Assembly: GCA_027452125.1 (NCBI GenBank)
Contig: DAIDGZ010000104.1
Location: forward strand, 1 to 51,950
DNA length: 51,950 nucleotides
From: Acidobacteriaceae bacterium
Lineage (GTDB): Bacteria; Acidobacteriota; Terriglobia; Terriglobales; Acidobacteriaceae
Direction: 5' to 3'
A program made the translations under genes and the position numbers. This document shows positions 14,720 through 23,470 of this stretch, in pieces (position 1 is the first letter of the stretch; every line of letters begins with the position of its first letter). The notes beneath the pieces are model-generated. The model did no database searches. It worked only from the letters and a program-made list of their open reading frames with translations, and was not told the DNA's origin.

Positions 14720-16531
14720 TTATCGAACGCGCAGGACGATGATGGTCTCATCGTCGAAGCGGTCGTGTGTGCCCTGGAATCGGGCCACATCGGCGAGGAT
14801 GGCGTCGGCAATCTCCCCGGCAGGCTTGTTGCGCAACTGGCAGAGGAGGCCGGAGAGGCGCTCCTGCCCGTACATCTCTTCCTGGTCATTCTCCGCGTCG
14901 AGAATGCCGTCGGAGATGAAGATGATGACGTCGCCGGGCTGAGCGGCGAGGTTGAACTCCTCGTACGTGACATCCGGGAAGAGTCCCAGCGGGAAGCCTT
15001 CTGCCTTGACCACCATCGACTCGCCGGCGCGGCAGAAGATGGGCTGCACGGCGCCGGAGTTGGCCACTTGCAGCGTCTGGTTCTCGTCGTTCCACACGGC
15101 GTAGAGCATGACTACGTACTGCGACTCGAGCTTGCGCTCCTGCAGTGTGTCATTGAGCAGGGCCAGCATCTCGGCGGGCGAGGGCTCCTGCAGCGCGGCT
15201 GAGCGCATGATGCCGCTGACCAGCGCGGCAAACAGGGCCGCCGGAGCCGCCTTGCCGCTCACGTCGCCGAGCACAATGGCGGTGCGGTTGGGTCCGTAGT
15301 CCAGAAAGTCATACAGGTCACCGCCGATGGTGCGGGCGGGCAAAAAGCGCACGGCCAACTCGGCATGCGGGTGCGAGGGCGGTTCCTGGGGCAGCAGGCG
15401 CATCTGCACCTGCCGGGCCATGGCGATGTCGCGCTCCAGTTGCCGCTCCTGGCGGCGTACGGCCTGATAGAGGCGCGCATTCTCAATGGCGATGGCCACC
15501 TGCGCGGCCAGCGTGGTGAGCATGCGCTCGTGCTCTTCATTGAAGAAGCCCGGCCGCGTATGCTCGAGGTCCAGCACGCCGATAATGCGGCCCTTGTAGA
15601 AGAGCGGGGCAATCAGTTCGGAGCGCGTCTCCTGGTTCATGGGGATGTAGCGCGTTTCCTTGCTCACGTCGGGCACGTTGATCAGCCGCCACTCGCGCAC
15701 GGCCGCGCCCACCAGCCCGGTATTCACCGAGATGCGACGCATTGGCGCATGGGCATAGCCGAAGCGCCAGGCATAGCGCGTCACCAGAGTCTCGCCCTTG
15801 TCGTCCAGCAGCATGATGGAGAACATCTGGTAGTCGATGAGGCGGCGGAGCAACTGACCTACCCGCTCCAGCAGCGGGCCGAGATCGAGAATCGACGCCA
15901 GCTCGATGGAGATCTCGTTCAGCACCTCGAGAGTCTGCGCCTGGCGGGAGATGCGGGCATACAGGCGCGCATTCTCAATGGCCTGGGCGATGCGCGAGGC
16001 GGTCAGCTTGAGCACCCGCAGATGCTCGGGGCGGAAGTAGTTGGCCTCTTCGCTCTCGATGTCCATGACTCCGATCAGCCGGTTCTTGGCGATCAGCGGT
16101 ACGGCCATCTCTGAGCGCACATCGGGATTGACGGAGATGTAGTGCTCCGAGGTGCGCACATCGTTGAGCAGCAGCGGCTGGCGCGTCATGGCCACCTGGC
16201 CTACGACGCCCTTGCCCATGGGCAGGCGGAGCCTTTGTGCCTCGGCCTTGTGGCCAATCTGGAAGCGCATGCGCAGGTCGTGCGTACGGTCGTTGAGGAG
16301 GAAGATGGCGAAGATGCGGTAGTTAATGATTTTGCGCACCAGTTCCGAAGTGCGGGTCAGCAGCGTCTGCAGGTCGAGCGTGGTGTTGAGCGCGTCGGAG
16401 AGCTGCATCAGGTAGGCAAGGTCAGCGGCCTCGAAGCCTGCGCTTTGCGAGGTGGCAGAGGCAGGAGAGTCCGTCCGGCTCTCGCTCATGCGTTCCGGTT
16501 CCTCTGCTGGAGATGGGGAAGTCGATGTCAT
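14720..16531 (-). CDS. GAF-GAF-PP2C (SpoIIE/RsbU-type) serine phosphatase
   Basis: A 603-residue soluble signalling protein. GAF domain 1 spans about residues 45-190 (GKGVVGQVAMTRQPLLL) and GAF domain 2 about 215-370 (NTGLVGAAVREWRLINV). The coiled region RQERQLERDIAMARQVQ leads to a PP2C domain from about residue 390, with the metal-binding aspartates in GGDLYDFLDYG, VLGDVSGKAAPAAL and FISDGILDA. Such proteins dephosphorylate an anti-anti-sigma factor in partner-switching pathways. No anti-sigma or STAS gene is next to it. ATG 16489 is an alternative start with a better ribosome site (GAGGAACCGG) and would remove 14 disordered residues. Confidence 0.9.
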   Translation of the reverse strand: MTSTSPSPAEEPERMSESRTDSPASATSQSAGFEAADLAYLMQLSDALNTTLDLQTLLTRTSELVRKIINYRIFAIFLLNDRTHDLRMRFQIGHKAEAQRLRLPMGKGVVGQVAMTRQPLLLNDVRTSEHYISVNPDVRSEMAVPLIAKNRLIGVMDIESEEANYFRPEHLRVLKLTASRIAQAIENARLYARISRQAQTLEVLNEISIELASILDLGPLLERVGQLLRRLIDYQMFSIMLLDDKGETLVTRYAWRFGYAHAPMRRISVNTGLVGAAVREWRLINVPDVSKETRYIPMNQETRSELIAPLFYKGRIIGVLDLEHTRPGFFNEEHERMLTTLAAQVAIAIENARLYQAVRRQERQLERDIAMARQVQMRLLPQEPPSHPHAELAVRFLPARTIGGDLYDFLDYGPNRTAIVLGDVSGKAAPAALFAALVSGIMRSAALQEPSPAEMLALLNDTLQERKLESQYVVMLYAVWNDENQTLQVANSGAVQPIFCRAGESMVVKAEGFPLGLFPDVTYEEFNLAAQPGDVIIFISDGILDAENDQEEMYGQERLSGLLCQLRNKPAGEIADAILADVARFQGTHDRFDDETIIVLRVR

Positions 16532-16554
16532 CAGTGTCGAAGGGAATGATACCG

Positions 16555-16603
16555 CAGTGAAGAGTGGACAGTGAACAGTTGACAGTAGACAGCGAGCAGT
16601 GGA
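16555..16603. repeat. Seven tandem degenerate heptamers
   Basis: Seven consecutive 7-base units: CAGTGAA, GAGTGGA, CAGTGAA, CAGTTGA, CAGTAGA, CAGCGAG, CAGTGGA. The consensus is CAGTGGA/CAGTGAA. Related words continue loosely to about 16640. The array lies just upstream of the PP2C gene in the 347-base gap to deoC. It has no coding potential that I can see. Confidence 0.7.
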
Positions 16604-16746
16604 GCGGAGTGGAGGGCAGTGAGCACGGCGCAGTGAATGATGGGTGATGCGTTGAATGAAAGCGGAAAAAAGGCTTTAGCTGCGTTCGATCAGGAAACGT
16701 GCGAGGCCTGGCCCGGGAATGCGCCTTCCCATTGACGTGTGCAGAC

Positions 16747-16785
16747 CGAGTTCGTTTGATCATCCTCTGCGATCAAACGAACTCG
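16747..16785. repeat. Perfect 15-bp inverted repeat
   Basis: CGAGTTCGTTTGATC (16747-16761) and GATCAAACGAACTCG (16771-16785) are exact complements around a nine-base loop. The site is downstream of deoC and upstream of the PP2C gene, both on the minus strand. There is no T-run on either side, so it is not a classical terminator. It could be a regulator site, an mRNA-end stabiliser or a dispersed palindromic element. The rest of the gap, 16604-16746 and 16786-16878, shows nothing else. Confidence 0.7.
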
Positions 16786-16878
16786 CGCGCAGCTTGGATC
16801 ACGATCCGAGGAGGCAGAAACTCCAGATGCCCGGCCGCGATTCATGATCCACCGATCTCCGATCGCTGTTTCTCGTCT

Positions 16879-17634
16879 TCATTCCGCGCCCAGTTCGCGC
16901 ACGATGGCCACCGAGGCAGAGGCGCCGATGCGGTTGGCGCCGGCTTCGAGCAGAGTCTTTACGTCGGCCAGGGTGCGGATGCCGCCTGAGGCTTTGACGC
17001 CGCAGCGGGCGCCGGCCACACCGCGCATCAGGGCTACGTCCTCGGGGGTAGCGCCTCCTTTGGCAAAGCCGGTGGAGGTCTTGATGAAATCCGCGCCGGC
17101 CTGGATGGCGATCTCCGCGCCGCGCAGCTTTTCCTGCACGGTGAGCAGGGCTGTCTCCAGGATCACCTTGAGCAGCACGCCGTTGTGGTGGGCGACGTTG
17201 GCCACCGCGTGGATGGTGTGATGCACGGCCTGGTGGTTGCCGCTCTTGAGCTGTCCGATGGGGATGACCATGTCCAGTTCGCGCGCGCCGAGGCGGACCA
17301 GGGCTGCCGCCTCCTGGCGCAGCGTGGACACCAGCGAAGCGCCCAGCGGGAAGCCGATGACCACACCGACGGGAACGCCCGTGCCGGCCAGCATGCTGAC
17401 TGCCGTCGAGGCCCAGACGGGGTTGACCATGGCGCAGGCGAATCGGTAGCGGACAGCCTCATCGCACAGGTTCTCGATCTGCTCGCGGGTGGCATCGGGC
17501 TTCAGCAGGGTATGGTCGATGACCTGGGCCAGCGTCTGCCAGTCAGCCAGAGCCTGGACGGCAAATCCGGCGGAGTCAAAGGTGCCGTGGTCGAACTCCA
17601 GATCCGTTTGATCGATGGATGTGATTGCAGACAT
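16879..17634 (-). CDS. deoC: Deoxyribose-phosphate aldolase
   Basis: A 251-residue class I aldolase that cleaves 2-deoxyribose 5-phosphate to glyceraldehyde 3-phosphate and acetaldehyde in deoxynucleoside breakdown. It has IDHTLLKPDAT near the N-terminus, the LDMVIPIGQLKSG segment with the catalytic Asp, the Schiff-base Lys in FIKTSTGF and the second Lys in GVKASGGIRT. The ATG at 17634 is preceded by AAGGAG with eight bases between; the frame runs on upstream to 18036 but that part is antisense to hpt. It has about 40 extra N-terminal residues compared with compact DeoC proteins. It is encoded 130 bases downstream of hpt, consistent with nucleoside salvage. Confidence 0.95.
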   Translation of the reverse strand: MSAITSIDQTDLEFDHGTFDSAGFAVQALADWQTLAQVIDHTLLKPDATREQIENLCDEAVRYRFACAMVNPVWASTAVSMLAGTGVPVGVVIGFPLGASLVSTLRQEAAALVRLGARELDMVIPIGQLKSGNHQAVHHTIHAVANVAHHNGVLLKVILETALLTVQEKLRGAEIAIQAGADFIKTSTGFAKGGATPEDVALMRGVAGARCGVKASGGIRTLADVKTLLEAGANRIGASASVAIVRELGAE

Positions 17635-17764
17635 GGGGTTAGCTCCTTGCCGCAAGGCGCTACGCATGGCGCCCTGCTCAGTGCGGTCCGGCTGTCGAGT
17701 ATAGTCCTTCCGTCTTCGCGCTGCCAAAAGAATTGGACGCTGCGGGAGACAGAGAGTTGACACG

Positions 17765-18310
17765 TTATTCCGGATGGTTGGGCGGCATGAGGCAGATATC
17801 CGGCAGATTCCGGTAACGCTCGGCATAGTCCATGCCGTAGCCAATGACAAACAGATTTGGAATGGAGAAGCCGACATAATCGGCGTCAATTTTTTCGATG
17901 CGCCGCGAGGGCTTGTCCAGCAGGGTGGCGATGCGCAGGGATTTGGGCTTCTGCTGCAGAAACAGCTTGCGCAGGTAGGTGAGCGTGAGGCCGGTGTCGA
18001 GGATGTCCTCCACCACCAGCACATTCTTGCCCTCAATGGGCTGATCCAGGTCCTTGATCAGCTTGACCGCGCCGGAGGAGCGCTGGCCCACGCCGTAGCT
18101 CGAAGTGGCCACAAAGTCGAAGGTGGCGTCGGCGTCGATGGCGCGGGAGAGGTCGGCCAGGAAGAAGGCCGCGCCCTTCAGGACGCCCACCATGACCAGT
18201 TTTTCACCCTTCAGATCCTGGGTGATCTGCGCACCCATCTCGGCAACCCGCTGGGCGATCTGTTCCCGGGTGTAAAGGACCTCGAGGCCCTGATAAGAAG
18301 TGGTTGACAT
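17765..18310 (-). CDS. hpt: Hypoxanthine phosphoribosyltransferase
   Basis: A 181-residue purine-salvage enzyme that makes IMP or GMP from hypoxanthine or guanine and PRPP. It has VGVLKGAAFFLADL in the N-terminal part, the PRPP-binding motif VLVVEDILDTGLTL, and the C-terminal GFSIPNLFVIGYGMDYAERYRNLP motif (quoted only in outline: IPNLFVIGYGMDYAE). Length is typical of bacterial Hpt. I chose ATG 18310 because a TTGCCG-18-GATACT promoter ends six bases before it; an in-frame TTG at 18346 lies inside the -35 box. No Shine-Dalgarno sequence is present. Confidence 0.93.
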   Translation of the reverse strand: MSTTSYQGLEVLYTREQIAQRVAEMGAQITQDLKGEKLVMVGVLKGAAFFLADLSRAIDADATFDFVATSSYGVGQRSSGAVKLIKDLDQPIEGKNVLVVEDILDTGLTLTYLRKLFLQQKPKSLRIATLLDKPSRRIEKIDADYVGFSIPNLFVIGYGMDYAERYRNLPDICLMPPNHPE

Positions 18311-18316
18311 ATATCC

Positions 18317-18346
18317 AGTATCGGCAGAGACAGTGCCGGGCGGCAA
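18317..18346 (-). promoter_or_regulatory. Predicted hpt promoter (leaderless)
   Basis: On the minus strand TTGCCG (18341-18346, four of six bases of the -35 consensus) and GATACT (18317-18322, four of six of the -10) are 18 bases apart. The ATG at 18310 follows after six bases, so the start codon would be the first transcribed codon. Confidence 0.5.
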
Positions 18347-18442
18347 GCGGGGCTGTGCAAATTCTGGGAATCGGCCGGGATGGGGGTTTCAGAATGGCCT
18401 GGGGTGCGGTGGATCGCGCGCTCACTCCGCCTTCGGCACGTC

Positions 18443-18448
18443 TATACT
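18443..18448 (+). promoter_or_regulatory. -10 box of lgt (near-leaderless)
   Basis: TATACT (five of six bases) ends nine bases before ATG 18458, leaving a leader of at most two or three bases. There is no Shine-Dalgarno sequence. The -35 region is weak. It is divergent from the hpt promoter in the same 147-base gap. Confidence 0.45.
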
Positions 18449-18457
18449 TGTAAGACG

Positions 18458-19261
18458 ATGCTGCCTTTTCTGCATTTTGGCCCCCTCACCCTGCCGACCT
18501 TCGGACTCATGCTCTGGCTCGCCGCTGTGGCTGGCGCCATCGTGGTTGACCGCGCCTTTCACCGCGCCCGCATCAATGCCGATGCTGTGAGCATGGTGGC
18601 CTTTGCCGTGGTCGCAGGCATTCTGGGCGCCAAGCTGTGGCACGTTCTCGACACGCCGAGCGACTTTCGCGCGCTGGGCTGGCGCGTCTTGTGGGACTCC
18701 GCCGGATTTGCCTGGTATGGCGGCCTGACTTTTGGCATCGCAGCGCTTGTCTACCAGGGCTGGAGGGCCAAGATCGGCATCCTCCGCACGCTCGACCTTG
18801 CCGCACCGGCCGCGGCCATCGGTTACGGGATCGGCCGCGTCGGCTGCTTCCTTTCCGGCGATGGTTGCTATGGCATTGCTACGAATCTGCCGTTTCCCTG
18901 GGGCATGAGCTTTCCTCATGGCATTGAGCCCACCCTGCCCGGGGTCCGCGTGTACCCCACGCCGTTGTATGAACTCATCGCCGGGCTGTTGATTGGCTGG
19001 TGGCTGTGGCGCCGCGGTGGCAAACCGCATGCCACGGGCGTGATTCTGGGGCATTATCTGATCCTCACCGGCCTGGCGCGCTTTCTGGTGGAGTTCATCC
19101 GCCGCAACCCGAAGATTCTGCTGGGCCTCTCCAATGCGCAACTGGCCAGCGTGGGCGCGATGATTGCGGGAGCCGCGCTGGTGGCCTGGGCCAGCTCGCA
19201 GCCGGTGGAGACTGAGCCGCCGCTGGATCTTCCGGTAGAGACTGAAGAAAAGAACGCTTAA
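18458..19261 (+). CDS. lgt: Prolipoprotein diacylglyceryl transferase
   Basis: A 267-residue inner-membrane enzyme that attaches diacylglycerol to the lipobox cysteine of prolipoproteins. It has about seven hydrophobic helices. WYGGLTFG and the Lgt signature region GYGIGRVGCFLSGDGCYG match the family; the usual Asn and Glu of the signature are Cys/Ser and Asp, as in the Lgt variants with GCFL. VYPTPLYELIAGL is the C-terminal conserved loop. A hydrophilic tail of about 25 acidic residues (EPPLDLPVETEEKNA) extends the C-terminus. The ATG at 18458 is the first codon of the family N-terminus. Confidence 0.88.
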   Translation: MLPFLHFGPLTLPTFGLMLWLAAVAGAIVVDRAFHRARINADAVSMVAFAVVAGILGAKLWHVLDTPSDFRALGWRVLWDSAGFAWYGGLTFGIAALVYQGWRAKIGILRTLDLAAPAAAIGYGIGRVGCFLSGDGCYGIATNLPFPWGMSFPHGIEPTLPGVRVYPTPLYELIAGLLIGWWLWRRGGKPHATGVILGHYLILTGLARFLVEFIRRNPKILLGLSNAQLASVGAMIAGAALVAWASSQPVETEPPLDLPVETEEKNA

Positions 19262-19291
19262 TCCGTTTGCGGATTGTTTTGGGGAACTGAG

Positions 19292-19978
19292 CTACAGCCG
19301 TTTGATGAAGGCCAGGGCCTCTGCCAACTGAGGAAACTGCGCCTCTTCCGCCTTGAATTCGCGGGAGTGGACGCAGCGGCGCAGACCGCGCATCCTGACC
19401 GGATGCTTGAGATGCAGCATCTCGTGGTAGAGCAGGTATTCGATGGCGTAGCGAGGGCTTGAAGGGCGATCGAAGACGCGGCTGACCACAATGGTGTTAT
19501 GGGCAGCGTCATAGTGGCCGAGGGAGCGCTTGGCCATATGCTCGCTCCACGTGAGGGCGGGCCGGCCCAGCAGACCGCCGAAGAAGCGCTCGTTGAGAGT
19601 GTCGAAGACCTCTTCGAGGTGATAGTAGCGGCCTTCCGGCCCGAAGTAGCGCTTATTGCCGCGCGCGCTGCGAATCAGCTCAGTCTGGCGCGTGACTGCG
19701 GCGGAAGAGGCAAAGCGCTTATAGCGGACGTTGTGCGCAGGCTCGATAGGCTTTTTGTAGAGCTTGGCCAGCAGGATATGCGCAATGGCGCGGAGTACGG
19801 GCTCCGGAGCGCCCTCCAGCAGGTCAGAGAGGCTGACATGCAGATGGCCTTCGCGCAGCCGGATGGTGGTGTTCAGCGAGGTAAAGCGCCGAAAACGCAC
19901 TGTGATGGGCGGCATAGGCGCACGCGGGCGCAGGGCGCGATATTCCTGCTGGAAGATGGGGATCAGATCCGGGCTCAC
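19292..19978 (-). CDS. SprT-like zinc metallopeptidase
   Basis: A 228-residue protein with a SprT/zincin-type active site in the C-terminal half: YHEMLHLKHP (HEMLH with two His ligands and the catalytic Glu) and a third ligand in VHSREF. The N-terminal half includes ILLAKLYKKPIEPAHN. The SprT family includes the DNA-protein crosslink protease Spartan, but bacterial members are mostly uncharacterised. GTG 19978 is preceded by TATCCT with eight bases between and no Shine-Dalgarno sequence. It is convergent with lgt (30-base gap) and divergent from the sirtuin gene. The 165-base gap to the latter shows no other feature. Confidence 0.78.
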   Translation of the reverse strand: MSPDLIPIFQQEYRALRPRAPMPPITVRFRRFTSLNTTIRLREGHLHVSLSDLLEGAPEPVLRAIAHILLAKLYKKPIEPAHNVRYKRFASSAAVTRQTELIRSARGNKRYFGPEGRYYHLEEVFDTLNERFFGGLLGRPALTWSEHMAKRSLGHYDAAHNTIVVSRVFDRPSSPRYAIEYLLYHEMLHLKHPVRMRGLRRCVHSREFKAEEAQFPQLAEALAFIKRL

Positions 19979-20143
19979 CGAGGCTTAGGATAGCAGGCTG
20001 CGGAGGCCGGAAGAAGAGGGGGGCAGCGCCGGAGAGCGCGCGCTGATCCTGTGGCGACAGGGCCCAAGCGACGCTCTCGAGCGCTGCGCCTTGTTCCTCT
20101 TAAGGGGTTTGTGAGTCCTGTTCAACGGGGAGGAAGCCAGACC

Positions 20144-20869
20144 ATGCAGCAGATGAAGATCCATGTGGAAGCAGCCGACCGTGTGTTTGTGCTGACCGGA
20201 GCGGGCATCAGCGCGGAGAGCGGGTTACCGACATTTCGCGCCTCGGATGGATTGTGGTCCGGGCATCGGATTGAAGAGGTATGCACGCCAGAGGCCTGGG
20301 AGCGCAATCCGGCGCTGGTGTGGGAGTTCTATTCGAAGCGGCGCGAGGATGGCGCCAAAGCCCAGCCCAATCCGGCGCACATTGCTCTGGCAGAACTGGA
20401 AGCGCAAGTCGGCGACCGGTTTTTTCTGTGTACACAAAACGTAGACGATCTGCATGAGCGCGGGGGCTCGCAGCGGCTGGTGCACATGCATGGCGAACTG
20501 GCCAAGTCGCGCTGTGAGGACGACTGCGGGCGTCCGCCGGTGGAGGATCGCGCCATCTACAAGAGCCTGGCCGAGGTGGGACACTGCGCCTGCGGGGCAC
20601 GGCTGCGGCCGCATATCGTGTTCTTTGGCGAGATCCCGCTGGAGATGGGGCGTATTGAACGGGCCATCAGCGACTCGACTCTGATGATTGTGGTGGGCAC
20701 CTCAGGATCGGTATACCCGGCAGCCAACTTTGTTCACTGGGCGCGACAGGGCGGTGCGCGCACCGTCTACATTGGCCCGGAGCGGCCGCTGAACGCCTCT
20801 GCATTTACCTATGTGGTGGAAGGCAAGGCCGGCGAGGTGATGCCGGGACTGTTTACGGTCGATGCCTGA
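20144..20869 (+). CDS. Sirtuin NAD-dependent protein deacylase
   Basis: A 241-residue Sir2-family enzyme that removes acyl groups from lysines using NAD. It has GAGISAESGLPTFRASDGLW for NAD binding, TQNVDDLHERGG, the catalytic His in HMHGEL, and PHIVFFGEIP. The FYSKRRED segment has the Tyr-x-x-Arg pair seen in class III sirtuins such as CobB and SIRT5, which points to deacylase activity on acidic acyl groups as well as acetyl. The zinc cysteines are spaced C-x3-C and C-x-C rather than two CxxC pairs. GGGGAGG at 20127-20133 lies ten bases before this ATG and fixes the start; the frame runs open upstream to 20051. Confidence 0.92.
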   Translation: MQQMKIHVEAADRVFVLTGAGISAESGLPTFRASDGLWSGHRIEEVCTPEAWERNPALVWEFYSKRREDGAKAQPNPAHIALAELEAQVGDRFFLCTQNVDDLHERGGSQRLVHMHGELAKSRCEDDCGRPPVEDRAIYKSLAEVGHCACGARLRPHIVFFGEIPLEMGRIERAISDSTLMIVVGTSGSVYPAANFVHWARQGGARTVYIGPERPLNASAFTYVVEGKAGEVMPGLFTVDA

Positions 20870-20917
20870 CCCAGGAAGTCCGCAGCGCGGCGGCAGGCGA
20901 AGCCGCGAACTGCAAGA

Positions 20918-20953
20918 AAAAGCCCCATCCTGATCCATCAGGACGGGGCTTTT
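20918..20953. terminator. Bidirectional terminator
   Basis: AAAAGCCCCATCCTGAT and ATCAGGACGGGGCTTTT form a 17-bp stem with one A-C mismatch around a two-base turn, with A- and T-runs on the two sides. It serves the sirtuin gene on the plus strand and the convergent TonB receptor gene on the minus strand. Confidence 0.85.
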
Positions 20954-20967
20954 CCATGCGTGGGCGC

Positions 20968-23262
20968 TCAGAACTTGAAGCGGTAGCGGACGGCGGCAGA
21001 GAACATGCGCGGATCGTTCATGTGGAAACCGCCGATGGTGACGGAGTTGTCCTGCAGGACGCGGTGGTTGGTGACGTTGAGGATGGAGCCGGTCACGGTC
21101 CACTTCTCGGCAAAGGTGTGTCCGGCGGAGACGTCGAAGGTGGTGTGGGCGGGCAGGTACTCACCCTGGTAGGGTCCCTGGCCCGAGCCGGCCAGGCCGT
21201 TGACAAAGCCCGACCCGTAGTAGACGTTGGTGGCAAACCAGGTATGGGTGGGCAGATCCGCGGTGAATCCGGTGTTCAGGGTGTTGCGCTGGTCGTGGTC
21301 CACCGGGGTGTAGTCCGGGCCGAGATTGCAGGCGGGATCGGTGGGGCTGCTGCAGGCAAAGCCGCCGATCACGTTGCCGCGTTGTTCGGCGATCTGGTTG
21401 GAGTAGGCAAGATGGAACTGGCCGAAGCGGGCCAGGCGGGGCGAGCGCAGGGTCATCTCCCAGGCGCGGACCAGCGCGCCATCCACGGCAATGGGGAAGT
21501 AGAGGTTGGACTCGCCCACGTTGGAGTGGTCAAGGAAGTTGTTCACGCGGTTGCGGAAGGTATCCACATCCAACGACCAGCCTTTCCAGGGAATGGCAAT
21601 GCCGAACTGGTGCTCTTCGTCGCGCTCCGACGGCAGGGGCACGAAGGTGTTTTCGCCTTGCTGGGCGTGGACGTAGTTGAGGAAACCGGCGGAGACGGTC
21701 TGTACCGGCGCGGGCTGGAAGTAGTGGCCATAAAAGCCGCGCAGCACCCAGTTGAGGCGGGGGATGCGCACCGTGGCGCCGATGCGCGGATACGAGGCGC
21801 TTTCATTCAGCGCGGAGCGATAGATGGAGAAGCGCATGCCGCCGAGCAGCGTCACATACTGGCCGAGGCGCAGTTGATCGGAGAGGTGAAACTCCACCAG
21901 GCCGGCGTTGGCTGTGGAGGTGGTGTTGGGCACGCTGTTGGAGGAGTAGCTCTGGTCGTTGATGACCAGGCCGAAGAGGTCATTCTCGCGCTGATAGAAC
22001 GAGTAGAGGCCGCCGGAGAAGCTGTTGGGGCCCAGGTCGGCGCGCATATCGCCCTGCATGCCTGCGTAGTTGGAGGTCTGGTGCCAGGTGGTGGCCACGG
22101 GGTAGTCGCTGGCGCGCGAGTCGTAGTTAGCCTGGTTCAGGTGATAGAAGGGCGCAACGGTAAAGAGCATTTTAGGCGAGAGGGTGTGCACCCAGTTGGC
22201 GATGGCGAAGGAGTCGCGCTCGCCCTGCCCGTCGCGCAGCCCGTACGAGCAGTAGTAGGCCGACGCGCACTGGTAATCGTTCTGGTTGGGATCGTAGGGG
22301 ATCTGGAAAAAGTCCTGGCGATATTGGGCGTCCAGCCGGAGCTGATCCTTGGACGTCTGATTGCGGATGACGGAGACGAAGGCGCTGGCGGAGTTGGTGG
22401 CGTCATGGTGCACGGCGGGTATGGGAGTTTCCAGGCCGTAGTTGGAGCGTGATCCGATGACGCTGGTGTACCAGGCTGTCTTGTCAGTGTGGTTGCCGAG
22501 AGAGAGCTGGGCTTCACCGGAATAAAAGTTGCCAGCGGAGAGGAGCAGCTCGCCTTCGTGGTCGCGTTCAAAGCCGTTGCGGGGAACCACGTTGAAGACG
22601 CCGTAGGTGCGGTCGCCCACGTCGGCGGAGTAGCTGCCGCGCTGCGTCTCCAGGGAGTCGATGTCTTTGGGGTCGATCTGCGGGCCAACGTTGGCATCGA
22701 TTTTGGTGTTGGGAATCTGGATGCCGTCGATGAGCCAACTGGTCTGGTGTCCGCCGCGGATGTGCAGCATGTCATGGGACATGTAAGCGCCGGGCACGTA
22801 GTCGGTGATCATCTCCATGCCGATGGTGCGGGTGGCTCCGGGGGTTTCGTCGATCATCTTGCGGGTGATCAGGGTGGTAGGCGTCACGGTATCCGGGGTG
22901 GCCACTGCGCCCTCCACGACAACGGACTGCTTGGCCGAGCCGATGGGCATGGGGATGTGGAGAATCGGGTTGGTGCCGGAGACTACGGTAAGAGGCTCGC
23001 TGACCGAGGCAAAGCCCGGCGCGGTGACGGTGAGACGATAGACACCAAGCGGCGACTGCGGCAGCTCAAACTCGCCTCCTGTATTGGTGACACCGTGGAG
23101 GACAAAGTCAGAGCCGGCGGCTTGCAGCGTCACCTGGGCTCCGGCGATGGGGCGGTGTTCGGGGTCGTGGACGATGCCGTGCACCGTGGCGAAGACGGTG
23201 GCAAAGGCGGGTAACGATGCAGCGATAAGAAGAACCGAGATAAGAGCGATAAAACGGCGCAT
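20968..23262 (-). CDS. TonB-dependent receptor with carboxypeptidase-regulatory-like domain
   Basis: A 764-residue outer-membrane protein. A signal peptide (residues 1 to about 25) is followed by a carboxypeptidase-regulatory-like domain (HDPEHRPIAGAQVTLQ, to about residue 110), a plug domain (about 125-260, with MLHIRGGHQTSWLIDG) and a 22-stranded barrel ending in the expected terminal Phe (YRFKF). It should import a scarce ligand using TonB energy. A small Cys/His-rich secreted protein is encoded 208 bases upstream on the same strand, which hints at a metal such as copper (inference). The ATG at 23262 is preceded by AGGAGG at a rather long spacing of 12 bases. Confidence 0.88.
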   Translation of the reverse strand: MRRFIALISVLLIAASLPAFATVFATVHGIVHDPEHRPIAGAQVTLQAAGSDFVLHGVTNTGGEFELPQSPLGVYRLTVTAPGFASVSEPLTVVSGTNPILHIPMPIGSAKQSVVVEGAVATPDTVTPTTLITRKMIDETPGATRTIGMEMITDYVPGAYMSHDMLHIRGGHQTSWLIDGIQIPNTKIDANVGPQIDPKDIDSLETQRGSYSADVGDRTYGVFNVVPRNGFERDHEGELLLSAGNFYSGEAQLSLGNHTDKTAWYTSVIGSRSNYGLETPIPAVHHDATNSASAFVSVIRNQTSKDQLRLDAQYRQDFFQIPYDPNQNDYQCASAYYCSYGLRDGQGERDSFAIANWVHTLSPKMLFTVAPFYHLNQANYDSRASDYPVATTWHQTSNYAGMQGDMRADLGPNSFSGGLYSFYQRENDLFGLVINDQSYSSNSVPNTTSTANAGLVEFHLSDQLRLGQYVTLLGGMRFSIYRSALNESASYPRIGATVRIPRLNWVLRGFYGHYFQPAPVQTVSAGFLNYVHAQQGENTFVPLPSERDEEHQFGIAIPWKGWSLDVDTFRNRVNNFLDHSNVGESNLYFPIAVDGALVRAWEMTLRSPRLARFGQFHLAYSNQIAEQRGNVIGGFACSSPTDPACNLGPDYTPVDHDQRNTLNTGFTADLPTHTWFATNVYYGSGFVNGLAGSGQGPYQGEYLPAHTTFDVSAGHTFAEKWTVTGSILNVTNHRVLQDNSVTIGGFHMNDPRMFSAAVRYRFKF

Positions 23263-23470
23263 GATGAAAGAAGACCTCCTGAATCGATCGTGCTGAGGAG
23301 TGCGAGTGCGCGGCGCAGGAGATGCCACGGCATTGTAGATACATGGGGAAGCGCCGCAAGCGAGCTCCAGCGAGTCAGGCAGAACCGTCAGCGAACGCCG
23401 AAAGCCCCTGAAGAGGGCAGGCGAGAGCCGCAGCCGGGATGAGATTGGAGCGATGCCTGGGACAGCAGAT

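Noticed and set aside
16555-16603. CRISPR repeats
   Set aside because: The units are only seven bases and directly adjacent, with no spacers and no cas genes.
20956-22452. 498-codon plus-strand frame opposite the TonB receptor gene
   Set aside because: Its composition is typical of an antisense frame in GC-rich DNA, and the minus strand has a clear TonB receptor.
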